Both the position numbers and the translations under genes were made by a program. A stretch of DNA of 6,045 bases from Oscillospiraceae bacterium (GTDB taxonomy: Bacteria > Bacillota > Clostridia > Oscillospirales > Ruminococcaceae): positions 1 through 6,045 of the forward strand of contig CAAGDZ010000150.1 in the NCBI GenBank assembly GCA_900768735.1, in the 5' to 3' direction. The notes beneath the pieces are model-generated. The model saw nothing but the letters and a program-made list of their open reading frames with translations. It was not told the origin of the DNA and made no database searches. Position 1 is the first letter of the stretch, and every line of letters begins with the position of its first letter. Of this stretch, positions 1 to 6,045 are shown one piece after another.

Positions 1-1582
1 CAACAGCATTAACGAATTCGTAGCCCTTACCTTCTTCCAAAGGCTCAAGCTTGAGCAATACATGACCGTACTGACCCTTACCGCCTGACTGACGGGCATA
101 CTTTGTATCAACGTCTGTGTTGGTTGTGATTGTTTCCTTATAAGCAACCTGAGGAGCACCGACATTTGCCTCTACCTTGAACTCACGGAGAAGTCTGTCT
201 ACGATGATTTCGAGGTGAAGCTCGCCCATTCCGGCGATGATAGTCTGTCCTGTTTCCTCATTTGTATAGGTCTTGAAAGTGGGGTCCTCTTCTGCAAGCT
301 TTGCGAGTGCGAGAGCCATCTTTTCCTGACCAGCCTTGGTCTTAGGCTCGATAGCAAGGTCGATAACCGGCTCGGGGAACTCCATAGACTCTAAGATGAT
401 GGGGTGATCCTCATCACAGAGGGTATCGCCGGTTGTGGTGTTCTTTACACCTACAGCGGCAGCAATATCGCCGCAGTAGCAAACCTCGAGGTCTGCTCTG
501 TGGTTAGCGTGCATCTGAAGGATACGACCCATACGCTCCTTCTTGTCCTTTGTAGCGTTTAATACGCTTGCACCTGCCTCGACAACACCCGAGTAAACTC
601 TGAAGAAGCAGAGCTTACCAACGAACGGGTCGGTAGCGATTTTAAATGCAAGTGCGGAGAAGGGCTGGTCGTCGCCCGCGTGTCTTTCTTCCTCTTCGCC
701 TGTCTCGGGGTTTGTACCCTTGATAGCAGGAATATCGAGAGGAGAAGGCATATAGTCAACGATAGCGTCGAGCAGCTTCTGTACGCCCTTATTCTTGTAG
801 GAGGTACCGCAGGTTACGGGAACGATTTCGTTGTCTATTGTAGCTTTTCTCAGAACTTTTTTAATTTCTTCTGTGGTGATTTCTTCACCCTCGAGGAACT
901 TGTTCATGAGCTCCTCGTCCTGCTCAGCAACAGCCTCCATGAGCTCGTCATGGTACTTCTGAGCAATTTCCTTCATGTCTTCGGGTATTTCCTCAACACG
1001 CATATCCTTACCGAGGTCGTCGTAATATACGTCCGCGTTCATCTCAATAAGGTCTACGATGCCTCTGAAGGTGTCCTCAGAGCCGATAGGAAGCTGAATC
1101 GGAACAGCATTACATTTAAGTCTGTCCTTCATCATACCTACTACGTTGTAGAAATCCGCACCCATAATGTCCATCTTATTTACATAAGCCATTCTGGGGA
1201 CATGATATTTATCAGCCTGACGCCATACTGTTTCTGACTGAGGCTCAACACCGCCCTTGGCACAGAAAACAGTAACGGAACCGTCAAGAACTCTCAGTGA
1301 ACGTTCAACTTCTACTGTAAAGTCAACGTGACCGGGAGTGTCTATAATATTGATTCTGTGCTTTTTCCAGAATGCAGTAGTTGCAGCCGAGGTGATTGTG
1401 ATACCTCTTTCCTGCTCCTGCTCCATCCAGTCCATTGTGGCAGAACCGTCGTGTGTCTCACCAATCTTGTGGTTTACACCTGTATAGAACAGAATACGCT
1501 CGGTGGTTGTTGTTTTACCTGCGTCAATGTGAGCCATGATACCAATATTACGGGTCATTTCGAGAGATACGTCTCTTGCCAT
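1..1582 (-). CDS. fusA: Translation elongation factor G (EF-G), 3' end cut by window
   Basis: EF-G is the cytoplasmic GTPase that moves tRNAs and mRNA through the ribosome after peptide bond formation, and helps recycle ribosomes with RRF. I translated 527 residues from the ATG at 1582; the frame is open to the window edge. The usual length is about 690, so most of domain IV and all of domain V lie outside. GTPase motifs are all present: G1 AHIDAGKT at 17-24, G2 RGITI at 59-63, G3 DTPGH at 81-85 with the catalytic His85, G4 NKMD at 135-138 and a G5-like GTS at 259-261. Domain II follows to about 400. Domain III (about 405-480) has GMGELHLEI, and domain IV begins with RQSGGKGQYGH near 497. The start is set by GGAGG at 1587-1591, 4 bases upstream of the ATG. 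The gene lies 19 bases after rpsG, so the two are probably co-transcribed and may be translationally coupled. It is a canonical EF-G; nothing suggests a ribosome-protection (Tet) or EF-G2 paralogue. Confidence 0.98.
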   Translation of the reverse strand, partial: MARDVSLEMTRNIGIMAHIDAGKTTTTERILFYTGVNHKIGETHDGSATMDWMEQEQERGITITSAATTAFWKKHRINIIDTPGHVDFTVEVERSLRVLDGSVTVFCAKGGVEPQSETVWRQADKYHVPRMAYVNKMDIMGADFYNVVGMMKDRLKCNAVPIQLPIGSEDTFRGIVDLIEMNADVYYDDLGKDMRVEEIPEDMKEIAQKYHDELMEAVAEQDEELMNKFLEGEEITTEEIKKVLRKATIDNEIVPVTCGTSYKNKGVQKLLDAIVDYMPSPLDIPAIKGTNPETGEEEERHAGDDQPFSALAFKIATDPFVGKLCFFRVYSGVVEAGASVLNATKDKKERMGRILQMHANHRADLEVCYCGDIAAAVGVKNTTTGDTLCDEDHPIILESMEFPEPVIDLAIEPKTKAGQEKMALALAKLAEEDPTFKTYTNEETGQTIIAGMGELHLEIIVDRLLREFKVEANVGAPQVAYKETITTNTDVDTKYARQSGGKGQYGHVLLKLEPLEEGKGYEFVNAV

Positions 1583-1601
1583 ATTTCCTCCGTTCTATTG
1601 C

Positions 1602-2072
1602 TTACCACTTGTAATGAGCGAAAGCTCTGTTAGCTTCAGCCATTCTGTGTGTATCGTCACGCTTCTTGCAAGCGCCGCCCTGACCGTTTAATGCGTCAAG
1701 GATTTCGTTTGCAAGTCTTTCCTTCATTGTTTTTTCATTTCTCTGTCTTGCGTACAGAGTAATCCATCTCAGACCCAGAGTTCTTCTTCTTTCGGGACGA
1801 ACCTCCATAGGAACCTGATATGTCGCACCGCCGACACGGCGTGCTTTTACCTCTAACTGAGGCATGATATTTTCCATAGCTTCTTCAAAAGCTTCGAGTG
1901 CGCCCTTGCCTGTCTTTTCTGCTACGATGTCAAACGCACCGTAAACAATCTTCTGAGCTACACCCTTCTTGCCATCGAGCATGATGTTGTTGATGAGTCT
2001 TGTTACGAGCTCCGAACCGTACATAGGATCGGGCAGAACATCACGCTTAGGAACGTTACCTCTTCTTGGCAC
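1602..2072 (-). CDS. rpsG: 30S ribosomal protein S7 (GTG start)
   Basis: S7 nucleates folding of the 3' major (head) domain of 16S rRNA and lies near the E-site tRNA and mRNA exit. The protein is 156 residues, the common bacterial length, beginning MPRRGNVPKRDVLPDP and ending AEANRAFAHYKW. The conserved core includes KARRVGGATYQVP (about 76-88), then the basic EVRPERRRTLGLRW stretch. An in-frame ATG exists six codons upstream at 2090, but it overlaps the Shine-Dalgarno sequence itself. The GTG at 2072 is preceded by AAGGAGG with 8 bases of spacing, and S7 proteins conventionally begin MPRRG, so I place the start at GTG. The gene sits between rpsL (123-base spacer) and fusA (19-base spacer). 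In E. coli S7 is the autogenous repressor of the str operon, acting in the rpsL-rpsG spacer; whether that holds here is inference. No frame damage is seen. Confidence 0.98.
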   Translation of the reverse strand: MPRRGNVPKRDVLPDPMYGSELVTRLINNIMLDGKKGVAQKIVYGAFDIVAEKTGKGALEAFEEAMENIMPQLEVKARRVGGATYQVPMEVRPERRRTLGLRWITLYARQRNEKTMKERLANEILDALNGQGGACKKRDDTHRMAEANRAFAHYKW

Positions 2073-2079
2073 TTTACTT

Positions 2080-2087
2080 CCCTCCTT
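2080..2087 (-). promoter_or_regulatory. rpsG ribosome binding site that fixes the GTG start
   Basis: The minus strand reads AAGGAGGG here, a strong match to the 16S anti-Shine-Dalgarno. It lies 8 bases before GTG at 2072. The alternative ATG at 2090 would begin just before this site and would have no site of its own, which rules it out as the main start. Confidence 0.9.
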
Positions 2088-2148
2088 CATAAAAAATGAA
2101 AATCATAGGTACTCGAAAGCGATTAACTCCCGCCGTCCAATTGCAGAG

Positions 2149-2180
2149 GTAATACTATATATATTACTCCACAAAAGTGG
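2149..2180 (-). repeat. Two tandem small hairpins after the rpsL stop
   Basis: The arms are 2180-2177 with 2172-2169 (CCAC/GTGG, loop TTTT) and 2167-2162 with 2154-2149 (GTAATA/TATTAC). Only one base separates the hairpins. Neither is followed by a run of T, so they do not look like an intrinsic terminator. They could stabilise the rpsL 3' end, or be part of an r-protein binding site. Confidence 0.5.
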
Positions 2181-2195
2181 CTAAAAAGTCAAAAG

Positions 2196-2624
2196 TTACG
2201 CTTTTTTCGCACCAGCCTTCGGACGTTTAGCTCCGTACTTTGATCTGCCCTGCATTCTTCCGTCAACACCCTGAGCATCGAGTGTACCGCGGATGATGTG
2301 ATAACGCACACCGGGGAGATCCTTAACACGGCCGCCACGGATTAAAACAACGCTGTGTTCCTGCAGTTTATGTCCGATACCGGGAATATAAGCAGTAACT
2401 TCGTAACCGTTGGAAAGTCTTACTCTGGCAATCTTTCTCATAGCAGAGTTAGGCTTCTTGGGAGTAGCAGTACGAACAGCTGTGCATACGCCTCTCTTCT
2501 GGGGAGAAGACATATCAACTGTCTCTTTCTTTAAAGTGTTCATGCTCTTCTGTAATGCGGGAGCCTTGGACTTCTTTTCAGCAACTGCTCTGCCCTTGCG
2601 AACGAGCTGGTTAAAGGTTGGCAA
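2196..2624 (-). CDS. rpsL: 30S ribosomal protein S12 (TTG start)
   Basis: S12 lies at the 30S decoding centre, where it monitors codon-anticodon pairing and controls accuracy; it is the classic streptomycin-resistance target. The product has 142 residues, against about 124 in E. coli and about 138 in many Gram-positives. The extra length is the Gram-positive-type N-terminal segment (about 27-39) plus a short AGAKKA tail. The signature PKKPNSA is at 55-61 and RGGRVKDLPG at 97-106. K56 and K101 correspond to E. coli K43 and K88 (counting Met) and are unchanged, so no classical resistance substitution is seen. D102 is the residue that is methylthiolated in E. coli. The usual GHNLQEH reads GHKLQEH here (K86). 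The start is TTG: no ATG or GTG is near, MPTFNQLVRKG aligns with S12 N-termini, and AAGGAGGTG lies 6 bases upstream. It is the first gene after the rpoC terminator and has its own consensus promoter. Confidence 0.98.
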   Translation of the reverse strand: MPTFNQLVRKGRAVAEKKSKAPALQKSMNTLKKETVDMSSPQKRGVCTAVRTATPKKPNSAMRKIARVRLSNGYEVTAYIPGIGHKLQEHSVVLIRGGRVKDLPGVRYHIIRGTLDAQGVDGRMQGRSKYGAKRPKAGAKKA

Positions 2625-2630
2625 ATGTTA

Positions 2631-2639
2631 CACCTCCTT
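2631..2639 (-). promoter_or_regulatory. rpsL ribosome binding site, near-perfect
   Basis: The minus strand reads AAGGAGGTG, a nine-base complement to the usual 16S rRNA 3' end. The GGAGG core lies 8 bases before the TTG at 2624. This unusually complete site supports the TTG start and probably compensates for the weak codon. Confidence 0.92.
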
Positions 2640-2653
2640 GCAAAAAATTTATT

Positions 2654-2700
2654 TGTGTAATTACAGAATTTAGCGCATTTACGCATATATTCTGCACACA
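2654..2700 (-). promoter_or_regulatory. Candidate structured 5' leader of the rpsL-rpsG-fusA mRNA
   Basis: With the promoter at 2708-2736, transcription should begin near 2701, giving a leader of about 77 bases. Its first 47 bases can fold into one long irregular hairpin. The base pairs TGTGT with ACACA (2700-2696 and 2658-2654), the middle pairs CAGAAT with ATTCTG (2694-2689 and 2669-2664), and a short GCG/CGC stem (2684-2682 and 2675-2673) closes a six-base loop. Six bases later comes TTTTTT (2647-2642), then the ribosome binding site. It could be an r-protein autoregulatory element, a weak attenuator or simply a stabilising 5' stem. I do not recognise it as a named leader family. Confidence 0.4.
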
Positions 2701-2707
2701 TTTTATA

Positions 2708-2736
2708 ATTATATACAAAAAATCGGCAAATGTCAA
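2708..2736 (-). promoter_or_regulatory. Consensus sigma-A/sigma-70 promoter for rpsL-rpsG-fusA
   Basis: The minus strand shows TTGACA (2736-2731), a spacer of exactly 17 bases (2730-2714), and TATAAT (2713-2708). Both hexamers and the spacing match the consensus fully. The expected start is near the A at 2701. A perfect promoter suits a highly expressed ribosomal-protein operon. The -35 box shares five of its six bases with the 3' arm of the rpoC terminator hairpin, and the spacer contains that terminator's T-run. Confidence 0.9.
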
Positions 2737-2783
2737 GCCTTTTGGGTTTACCTCAAAAAGTTTGTGACATTTGCCGTCTTTTT
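2717..2783 (-). terminator. Intrinsic terminator after rpoC
   Basis: Starting 20 bases after the rpoC stop, CGGCAAATGTCA (2776-2765) pairs perfectly over 12 bp with TGACATTTGCCG (2735-2724). A T6 run follows at 2722-2717. The intervening bases fold further: a 9-bp inner stem (2760-2751 with 2746-2738, including one G-U pair and one bulged A) is capped by a TAAA tetraloop. Outside the main stem, AAAAAG (2783-2778) can pair with the T6 run across a single A/A mismatch. The same DNA read on the plus strand ends in TCTTTTT, so the structure is symmetric enough to act in both directions. The stem is modest in GC, so leakiness is possible. Confidence 0.8.
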
Positions 2784-2796
2784 AAAAATTTACAGC

Positions 2797-5700
2797 TTAA
2801 ATTTGTGCAGTTTCGCCAACGGATTCGATAGCCTCAGCAGCCTCGGCAGCTTCTGCCGCCTCTGCCTCTCTCTCGGCTCTTTCTTTCTCCATTGCGGCAA
2901 GACCTGTACCTGCGGGTATGAGCTTACCGATGATTACGTTCTCCTTCAGACCGAGCAGCGGGTCAACCTTGCCGTGGATAGCGGCATCGGTGAGCACTCT
3001 CGTTGTTTCCTGGAATGAAGCGGCAGACAGGAAGCTGTCTGTAGCAAGAGAAGCCTTTGTGATACCGAGCAGTACGGGAGTGTACTCGACATCCTCGATA
3101 GCCTCGCCGTTTGCCTTGCGTTCTTCAAGCTCTTCGAGAACGTGTACAAGCTCGTTCTTGTCGATAACCGAGCCGGGGAGCAGGTAGCTGCTGCCGGGGT
3201 TGGTTATTCTTACCTTACGCATCATCTGGCGTACAATAACCTCGATATGCTTATCGTTGATATCAACACCCTGTAAGCGGTAAACCTTCTGTACCTCGGC
3301 GATGATGTAGTTCTGAACTGCCTCCTCGCCCTTTACTTCAAGCACATCGTGAGGGTTTACGCTGCCTTCTGTAAGCGGGTCGCCCGCGTTTATATACTGG
3401 CCGTCCTCGATTTTCAGCTTGTAGCCGAACGGTACGGGATAAGGATGCTCCTCGCCGTCCTCCGAGGTGATGATAACGTGTCTTGTCTTCTTTATTTCGT
3501 CAATGCGTGCTGTACCGCTGTCCTTGGCCATAATAGCGGCTGACTTGGGACGGCGTGACTCGAACAGTTCTTCTACACGCGGCAGACCCTGTGTTATATC
3601 CTCCGCCGACGCGATACCGCCGGTGTGGAAGGTTCTCATTGTAAGCTGCGTACCAGGCTCACCGATTGACTGAGCCGCGATGATACCTACAGCCTCGCCC
3701 ATTGTTATTGTCTTGCCGTTTGCAAGCGACGAGCCGTAGCACTTTGCACATACGCCGTGGTGAGCATGGCAGGTAAGAACAGAACGGATTTTTACTGTCT
3801 TTGCGCCTGTGCCTACAATCAGCTTTGCGTCTGCGTCATTTATAAGCTTATCTCTCGAAACGAGTACGTTGCCGTTTTCATCGCAGAAATCCTCTGCAAG
3901 GTATCTGCCGACAAGACGCTCTTCAAGCGACTCGATAAGCTCCTTGCCCTCGCGGATTTCGTAGATGTCGATACCGTCGGTCGTGCCGCAGTCCTCGCTT
4001 CTGATGATGACCTCCTGTGATACATCAACAAGACGTCTGGTCAGATAACCGGAGTCGGCTGTTCTCAGCGCGGTGTCGGCAAGTCCCTTTCTTGCACCTC
4101 TTGATGAGATGAAGTATTCGAGGATGTTAAGACCCTCACGGTAGTTAGCTCTGATGGGGATTTCGATTGTTTCACCCGATGTGTTTGCGATAAGTCCGCG
4201 CATACCTGCGAGCTGTCTTATCTGGTTTGTACTACCACGCGCACCGGAGTCCGCCATCATGTAGATGGGGTTGTAGTCGTCAAGACCCTTGGTAAGCGCT
4301 GTGGTTACATCGGCCGTAGCCTGGTTCCATACATCGAGTACGGCTGATTTTCTCTCGGAATTTGAGATAAAACCGTTGTTGAAGTAATCGTTGATTTCAA
4401 GTACCTTTTCATCGGCCTTTTCGAGTATATCCTTCTTTTCGGGAGGAATAGTCGCGTCGCATACCGCTACGGTGATAGCCGCCTTTGTAGAATACTTGTA
4501 GCCCATTGCCTTTATCTTATCAAGAACCTGCGCGGTCATCGGTGTACCATGAACCTTCAGGCATCTGTCGATAATCTGTCCGAGCTCCTTCTTTCTTACC
4601 TTGAAGCCGATTTCGAGATTGAATTTTGTTTCGGGGTTGTTTCTGTCAACGAAGCCTAAATCCTGAGGAATATGCTCGTTGAATATGATACGGCCGACTG
4701 TAGTATTTATCAGCGCGCTCTCGAGGTGGTCGCCCATATCCTTTGTTACTCTTACCTTGATAGCTGAGTGAATGGTTATGTCGCCCTCGTTGTAAGCCAT
4801 AATAGCCTCGTTGAAGTCGCGGAAAACCTTACCCTCACCCTTTTCACCGGGTTTATCGATTGTCAGGTAGTACGAGCCGAGTACCATATCCTGTGTAGGA
4901 ACGGTAACAGGGCGTCCGTCCGACGGCTTTAACAGGTTCTTTGCGGCAAGCATGAGTGTGCGTGCCTCGTTCTGCGCTTCTTCGGACAACGGGAGGTGAA
5001 CCGCCATCTGGTCACCGTCGAAGTCGGCGTTGAACGCGGTACATACCAGCGGGTGCAGCTTGATTGCACGACCCTCTACGAGTACCGGCATAAATGCCTG
5101 AATACCGAGTCTGTGAAGCGTAGGCGCACGGTTGAGCAGTACGGGGTGATCCTTGATAACATCCTCAAGTACATCCCAGACAACGGCGTCCTTTGCCTGC
5201 TCTACCATTTTTCTTGCGCTCTTTATATTGTTTGACAAGCCTCTTGCGACAAGCTCTTTCATTACAAAGGGCTTGAACAGCTCGATTGCCATCTCCTTGG
5301 GCAGACCGCACTGATCCATTTTCAGGTCGGGTCCTACGACGATAACCGAACGTCCGGAGTAGTCAACACGCTTACCGAGCAGGTTCTGACGGAAGCGTCC
5401 CTGCTTACCTTTAAGCATATCCGAAAGAGATTTGAGCGGACGGTTTGACGGACCTGTTACGGCTCTGCCGTGTCTGCCGTTGTCGATAAGTGCGTCAACA
5501 GCCTCCTGTAACATTCTCTTTTCGTTTCTGATGATGATTTCGGGGGCGTGAAGCTCCTTCATCTTCATAAGACGGTTGTTTCTGTTGATAACTCTGCGGT
5601 AAAGGTCGTTTAAGTCGGAGGTTGCAAAGCGTCCGCCGTCAAGCAGTACCATAGGACGGATGTCGGGAGGGATAACGGGGATAACGTCGAGAATCATCCA

Positions 5701-6045
5701 TTCGGGACGGTTTCCGCTCTGTCTGAATGCTTCGATGACATCAAGTCTTTTCAGCAGCTTTACGCGCTTTTGTCCCTGCTGCGTCTCCTCAAGCTCTGCC
5801 TTCAGCTCCTCGGAGAGCTTGTCAAGGTCGATTTCGCAAAGCAATTCTTTAATCGCCTCTGCGCCCATCTCGGCTCTGAAATCGTCCTCATAGCGCTCTC
5901 TCATGTCGGCGTATTCTTTTTCGCTGAGCAACTGACCCTTTGTAAGAACGGTGTCGCCGGGGTCAACTACGATATACTTTGTGAAGTAAAGAACCTCTTC
6001 TAGTCTTTTGGGCGATATATCCAGCACCTGACCGATACGGCTCGG
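2797..6045 (-). CDS. rpoC: DNA-directed RNA polymerase subunit beta', 5' end cut by window
   Basis: The beta' subunit carries the active-site magnesium of RNA polymerase. 1082 residues are visible; the frame runs off the right edge, and the first visible residues PSRIGQVLD match a region about 115-120 residues into the family. The N-terminal zinc-binding domain is therefore missing from view. In visible-residue numbering, the sigma-binding clamp helices are at about 156-190. The KGKQGRFRQNLLGKRVDYSG switch region is near 212-231. The catalytic NADFDGDQM is at 339-347, with D341, D343 and D345. The bridge helix (GLNILEYF...GARKGLADT) is near 638-658. The second zinc site uses C686, C759, C766 and C769, and the trigger loop has MRTFHTGG near 803-810. 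The conserved end FQETTRVL starts at 1011. There is no large insertion in the trigger loop, unlike Proteobacteria. The last 30 residues are an Ala/Glu-rich tail. The GTG at 6027 is an internal valine codon, not the start. It is presumably co-transcribed with an upstream rpoB. Confidence 0.98.
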   Translation of the reverse strand, partial: PSRIGQVLDISPKRLEEVLYFTKYIVVDPGDTVLTKGQLLSEKEYADMRERYEDDFRAEMGAEAIKELLCEIDLDKLSEELKAELEETQQGQKRVKLLKRLDVIEAFRQSGNRPEWMILDVIPVIPPDIRPMVLLDGGRFATSDLNDLYRRVINRNNRLMKMKELHAPEIIIRNEKRMLQEAVDALIDNGRHGRAVTGPSNRPLKSLSDMLKGKQGRFRQNLLGKRVDYSGRSVIVVGPDLKMDQCGLPKEMAIELFKPFVMKELVARGLSNNIKSARKMVEQAKDAVVWDVLEDVIKDHPVLLNRAPTLHRLGIQAFMPVLVEGRAIKLHPLVCTAFNADFDGDQMAVHLPLSEEAQNEARTLMLAAKNLLKPSDGRPVTVPTQDMVLGSYYLTIDKPGEKGEGKVFRDFNEAIMAYNEGDITIHSAIKVRVTKDMGDHLESALINTTVGRIIFNEHIPQDLGFVDRNNPETKFNLEIGFKVRKKELGQIIDRCLKVHGTPMTAQVLDKIKAMGYKYSTKAAITVAVCDATIPPEKKDILEKADEKVLEINDYFNNGFISNSERKSAVLDVWNQATADVTTALTKGLDDYNPIYMMADSGARGSTNQIRQLAGMRGLIANTSGETIEIPIRANYREGLNILEYFISSRGARKGLADTALRTADSGYLTRRLVDVSQEVIIRSEDCGTTDGIDIYEIREGKELIESLEERLVGRYLAEDFCDENGNVLVSRDKLINDADAKLIVGTGAKTVKIRSVLTCHAHHGVCAKCYGSSLANGKTITMGEAVGIIAAQSIGEPGTQLTMRTFHTGGIASAEDITQGLPRVEELFESRRPKSAAIMAKDSGTARIDEIKKTRHVIITSEDGEEHPYPVPFGYKLKIEDGQYINAGDPLTEGSVNPHDVLEVKGEEAVQNYIIAEVQKVYRLQGVDINDKHIEVIVRQMMRKVRITNPGSSYLLPGSVIDKNELVHVLEELEERKANGEAIEDVEYTPVLLGITKASLATDSFLSAASFQETTRVLTDAAIHGKVDPLLGLKENVIIGKLIPAGTGLAAMEKERAEREAEAAEAAEAAEAIESVGETAQI

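Larger units (their letters stand above)
2073..2195 (-). promoter_or_regulatory. rpsL-rpsG intercistronic spacer, candidate S7 control region
   Basis: This 123-base spacer has no credible gene. Reading in the transcript direction from the rpsL stop, it first shows a perfect small hairpin CCAC-TTTT-GTGG (2180-2169). A second hairpin pairs GTAATA (2167-2162) with TATTAC (2154-2149), extended by one G-U pair around a 5-base loop. A GC-richer stretch follows (about 2138-2108, including GGACGGCGGGAG). Last comes a weak TTCAT/ATGAA inverted repeat (2100-2096 and 2090-2086) that abuts the rpsG ribosome binding site. In E. coli the equivalent spacer binds S7 and represses rpsG translation. The position and structure make a similar role plausible here, but I could not recognise a mimic of the 16S S7 site. 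No convincing promoter is present: TTGACT near 2191 is 20 bases from the best -10-like hexamer. Confidence 0.4.
2620..2776 (-). repeat. Three local copies of the GGCAAATGT/ACATTTGCC element
   Basis: On the minus strand, GGCAAATGT (2775-2767) forms the 5' arm of the terminator. Its complement ACATTTGCC occurs twice downstream: in the 3' arm (2733-2725) and across the rpsL start codon (2628-2620), where TTGCC is codon 1 plus the first bases of codon 2. The 5' arm could therefore pair with either copy in a transcript that reads through from rpoC. Confidence 0.6.

Noticed and set aside
161..170. Fourth copy of GACATTTGCC (plus strand) inside fusA
   Set aside because: It encodes conserved EF-G residues (EANVG), and a ten-base match somewhere in 6 kb is expected by chance, so it is not counted with the three local copies at the rpsL promoter.
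680..1237. Plus-strand open frame of 185 codons inside fusA
   Set aside because: It is antisense to the conserved EF-G frame, has no recognisable domain, and its Cys/Leu/Phe-rich composition is that of an antisense shadow. The other plus-strand frames inside fusA, rpsG, rpsL and rpoC are rejected for the same reason.
2073..2090. ATG at 2090 as the rpsG start, giving a 162-residue S7
   Set aside because: It overlaps the Shine-Dalgarno and adds six residues not found in S7 proteins; GTG at 2072 is correctly spaced.
2074..2106. Ten-codon minus-strand frame ending one base before the rpsG GTG, possible leader peptide
   Set aside because: It has no ribosome binding site and the coding would run through the rpsG Shine-Dalgarno; a frame this short in AT-rich DNA is expected by chance.
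2160..2195. Internal promoter for rpsG-fusA (TTGACT followed by TAATAT)
   Set aside because: The spacing is 20 bases, outside the usual 16-18, and there is no other support.
6025..6027. GTG as the rpoC start
   Set aside because: The frame continues upstream with PSRIGQ, conserved internal beta' sequence, so this is a valine codon in a gene cut by the window.
1..6045. A novel defence, mobile or biosynthetic system
   Set aside because: Every coding stretch is a core housekeeping gene in its usual order, with no repeats, atypical genes or spare coding space; only the spacers hold unexplained structure.

Overview
The window is a stretch of a bacterial transcription/translation housekeeping cluster. 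All genes are on the minus strand and are read from right to left: rpoC (RNA polymerase beta', 5' end outside the window), rpsL (S12), rpsG (S7) and fusA (EF-G, 3' end outside the window). This is the classic rpoBC-str order; tuf would be expected beyond position 1 and rpoB beyond position 6045, but neither is visible. The organism looks like a low- to mid-GC Bacillota. The evidence is a Gram-positive-type S12 with an extra N-terminal segment, a beta' without the large trigger-loop insertion of Proteobacteria, strong AAGGAGG ribosome binding sites, and very AT-rich intergenic DNA with consensus sigma-A promoter elements. The wording of EF-G and S12 resembles gut Clostridia of the Ruminococcaceae/Oscillospirales type; that placement is inferred from memory of the families, not from a search.

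Layout: 6045-2797 is rpoC (1082 visible residues, stop at 2797). 2796-2625 is a 172-base regulatory junction. It holds a long terminator hairpin for the rpoBC transcript, a perfect TTGACA-17-TATAAT promoter whose -35 box lies inside the 3' arm of that hairpin, and a roughly 77-base leader with its own fold. 2624-2196 is rpsL (TTG start). 2195-2073 is a structured 123-base rpsL-rpsG spacer. 2072-1602 is rpsG (GTG start). A 19-base gap separates it from fusA (1582 to beyond 1).

Function: beta' is a catalytic subunit of RNA polymerase. S12 and S7 are 30S ribosomal proteins at the decoding centre and the tRNA exit region, and EF-G drives translocation on that ribosome. rpsL, rpsG and fusA probably form one transcript from the promoter at about 2731-2708, with some read-through from rpoBC possible.

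I see no mobile element, CRISPR array, RNA gene or unknown protein system. The coding content is ordinary and intact. What deserves a second look is in the two spacers: the fused terminator/promoter, a repeated ACATTTGCC element that recurs at the rpsL start codon, the rpsL leader fold, and the tandem hairpins before rpsG.
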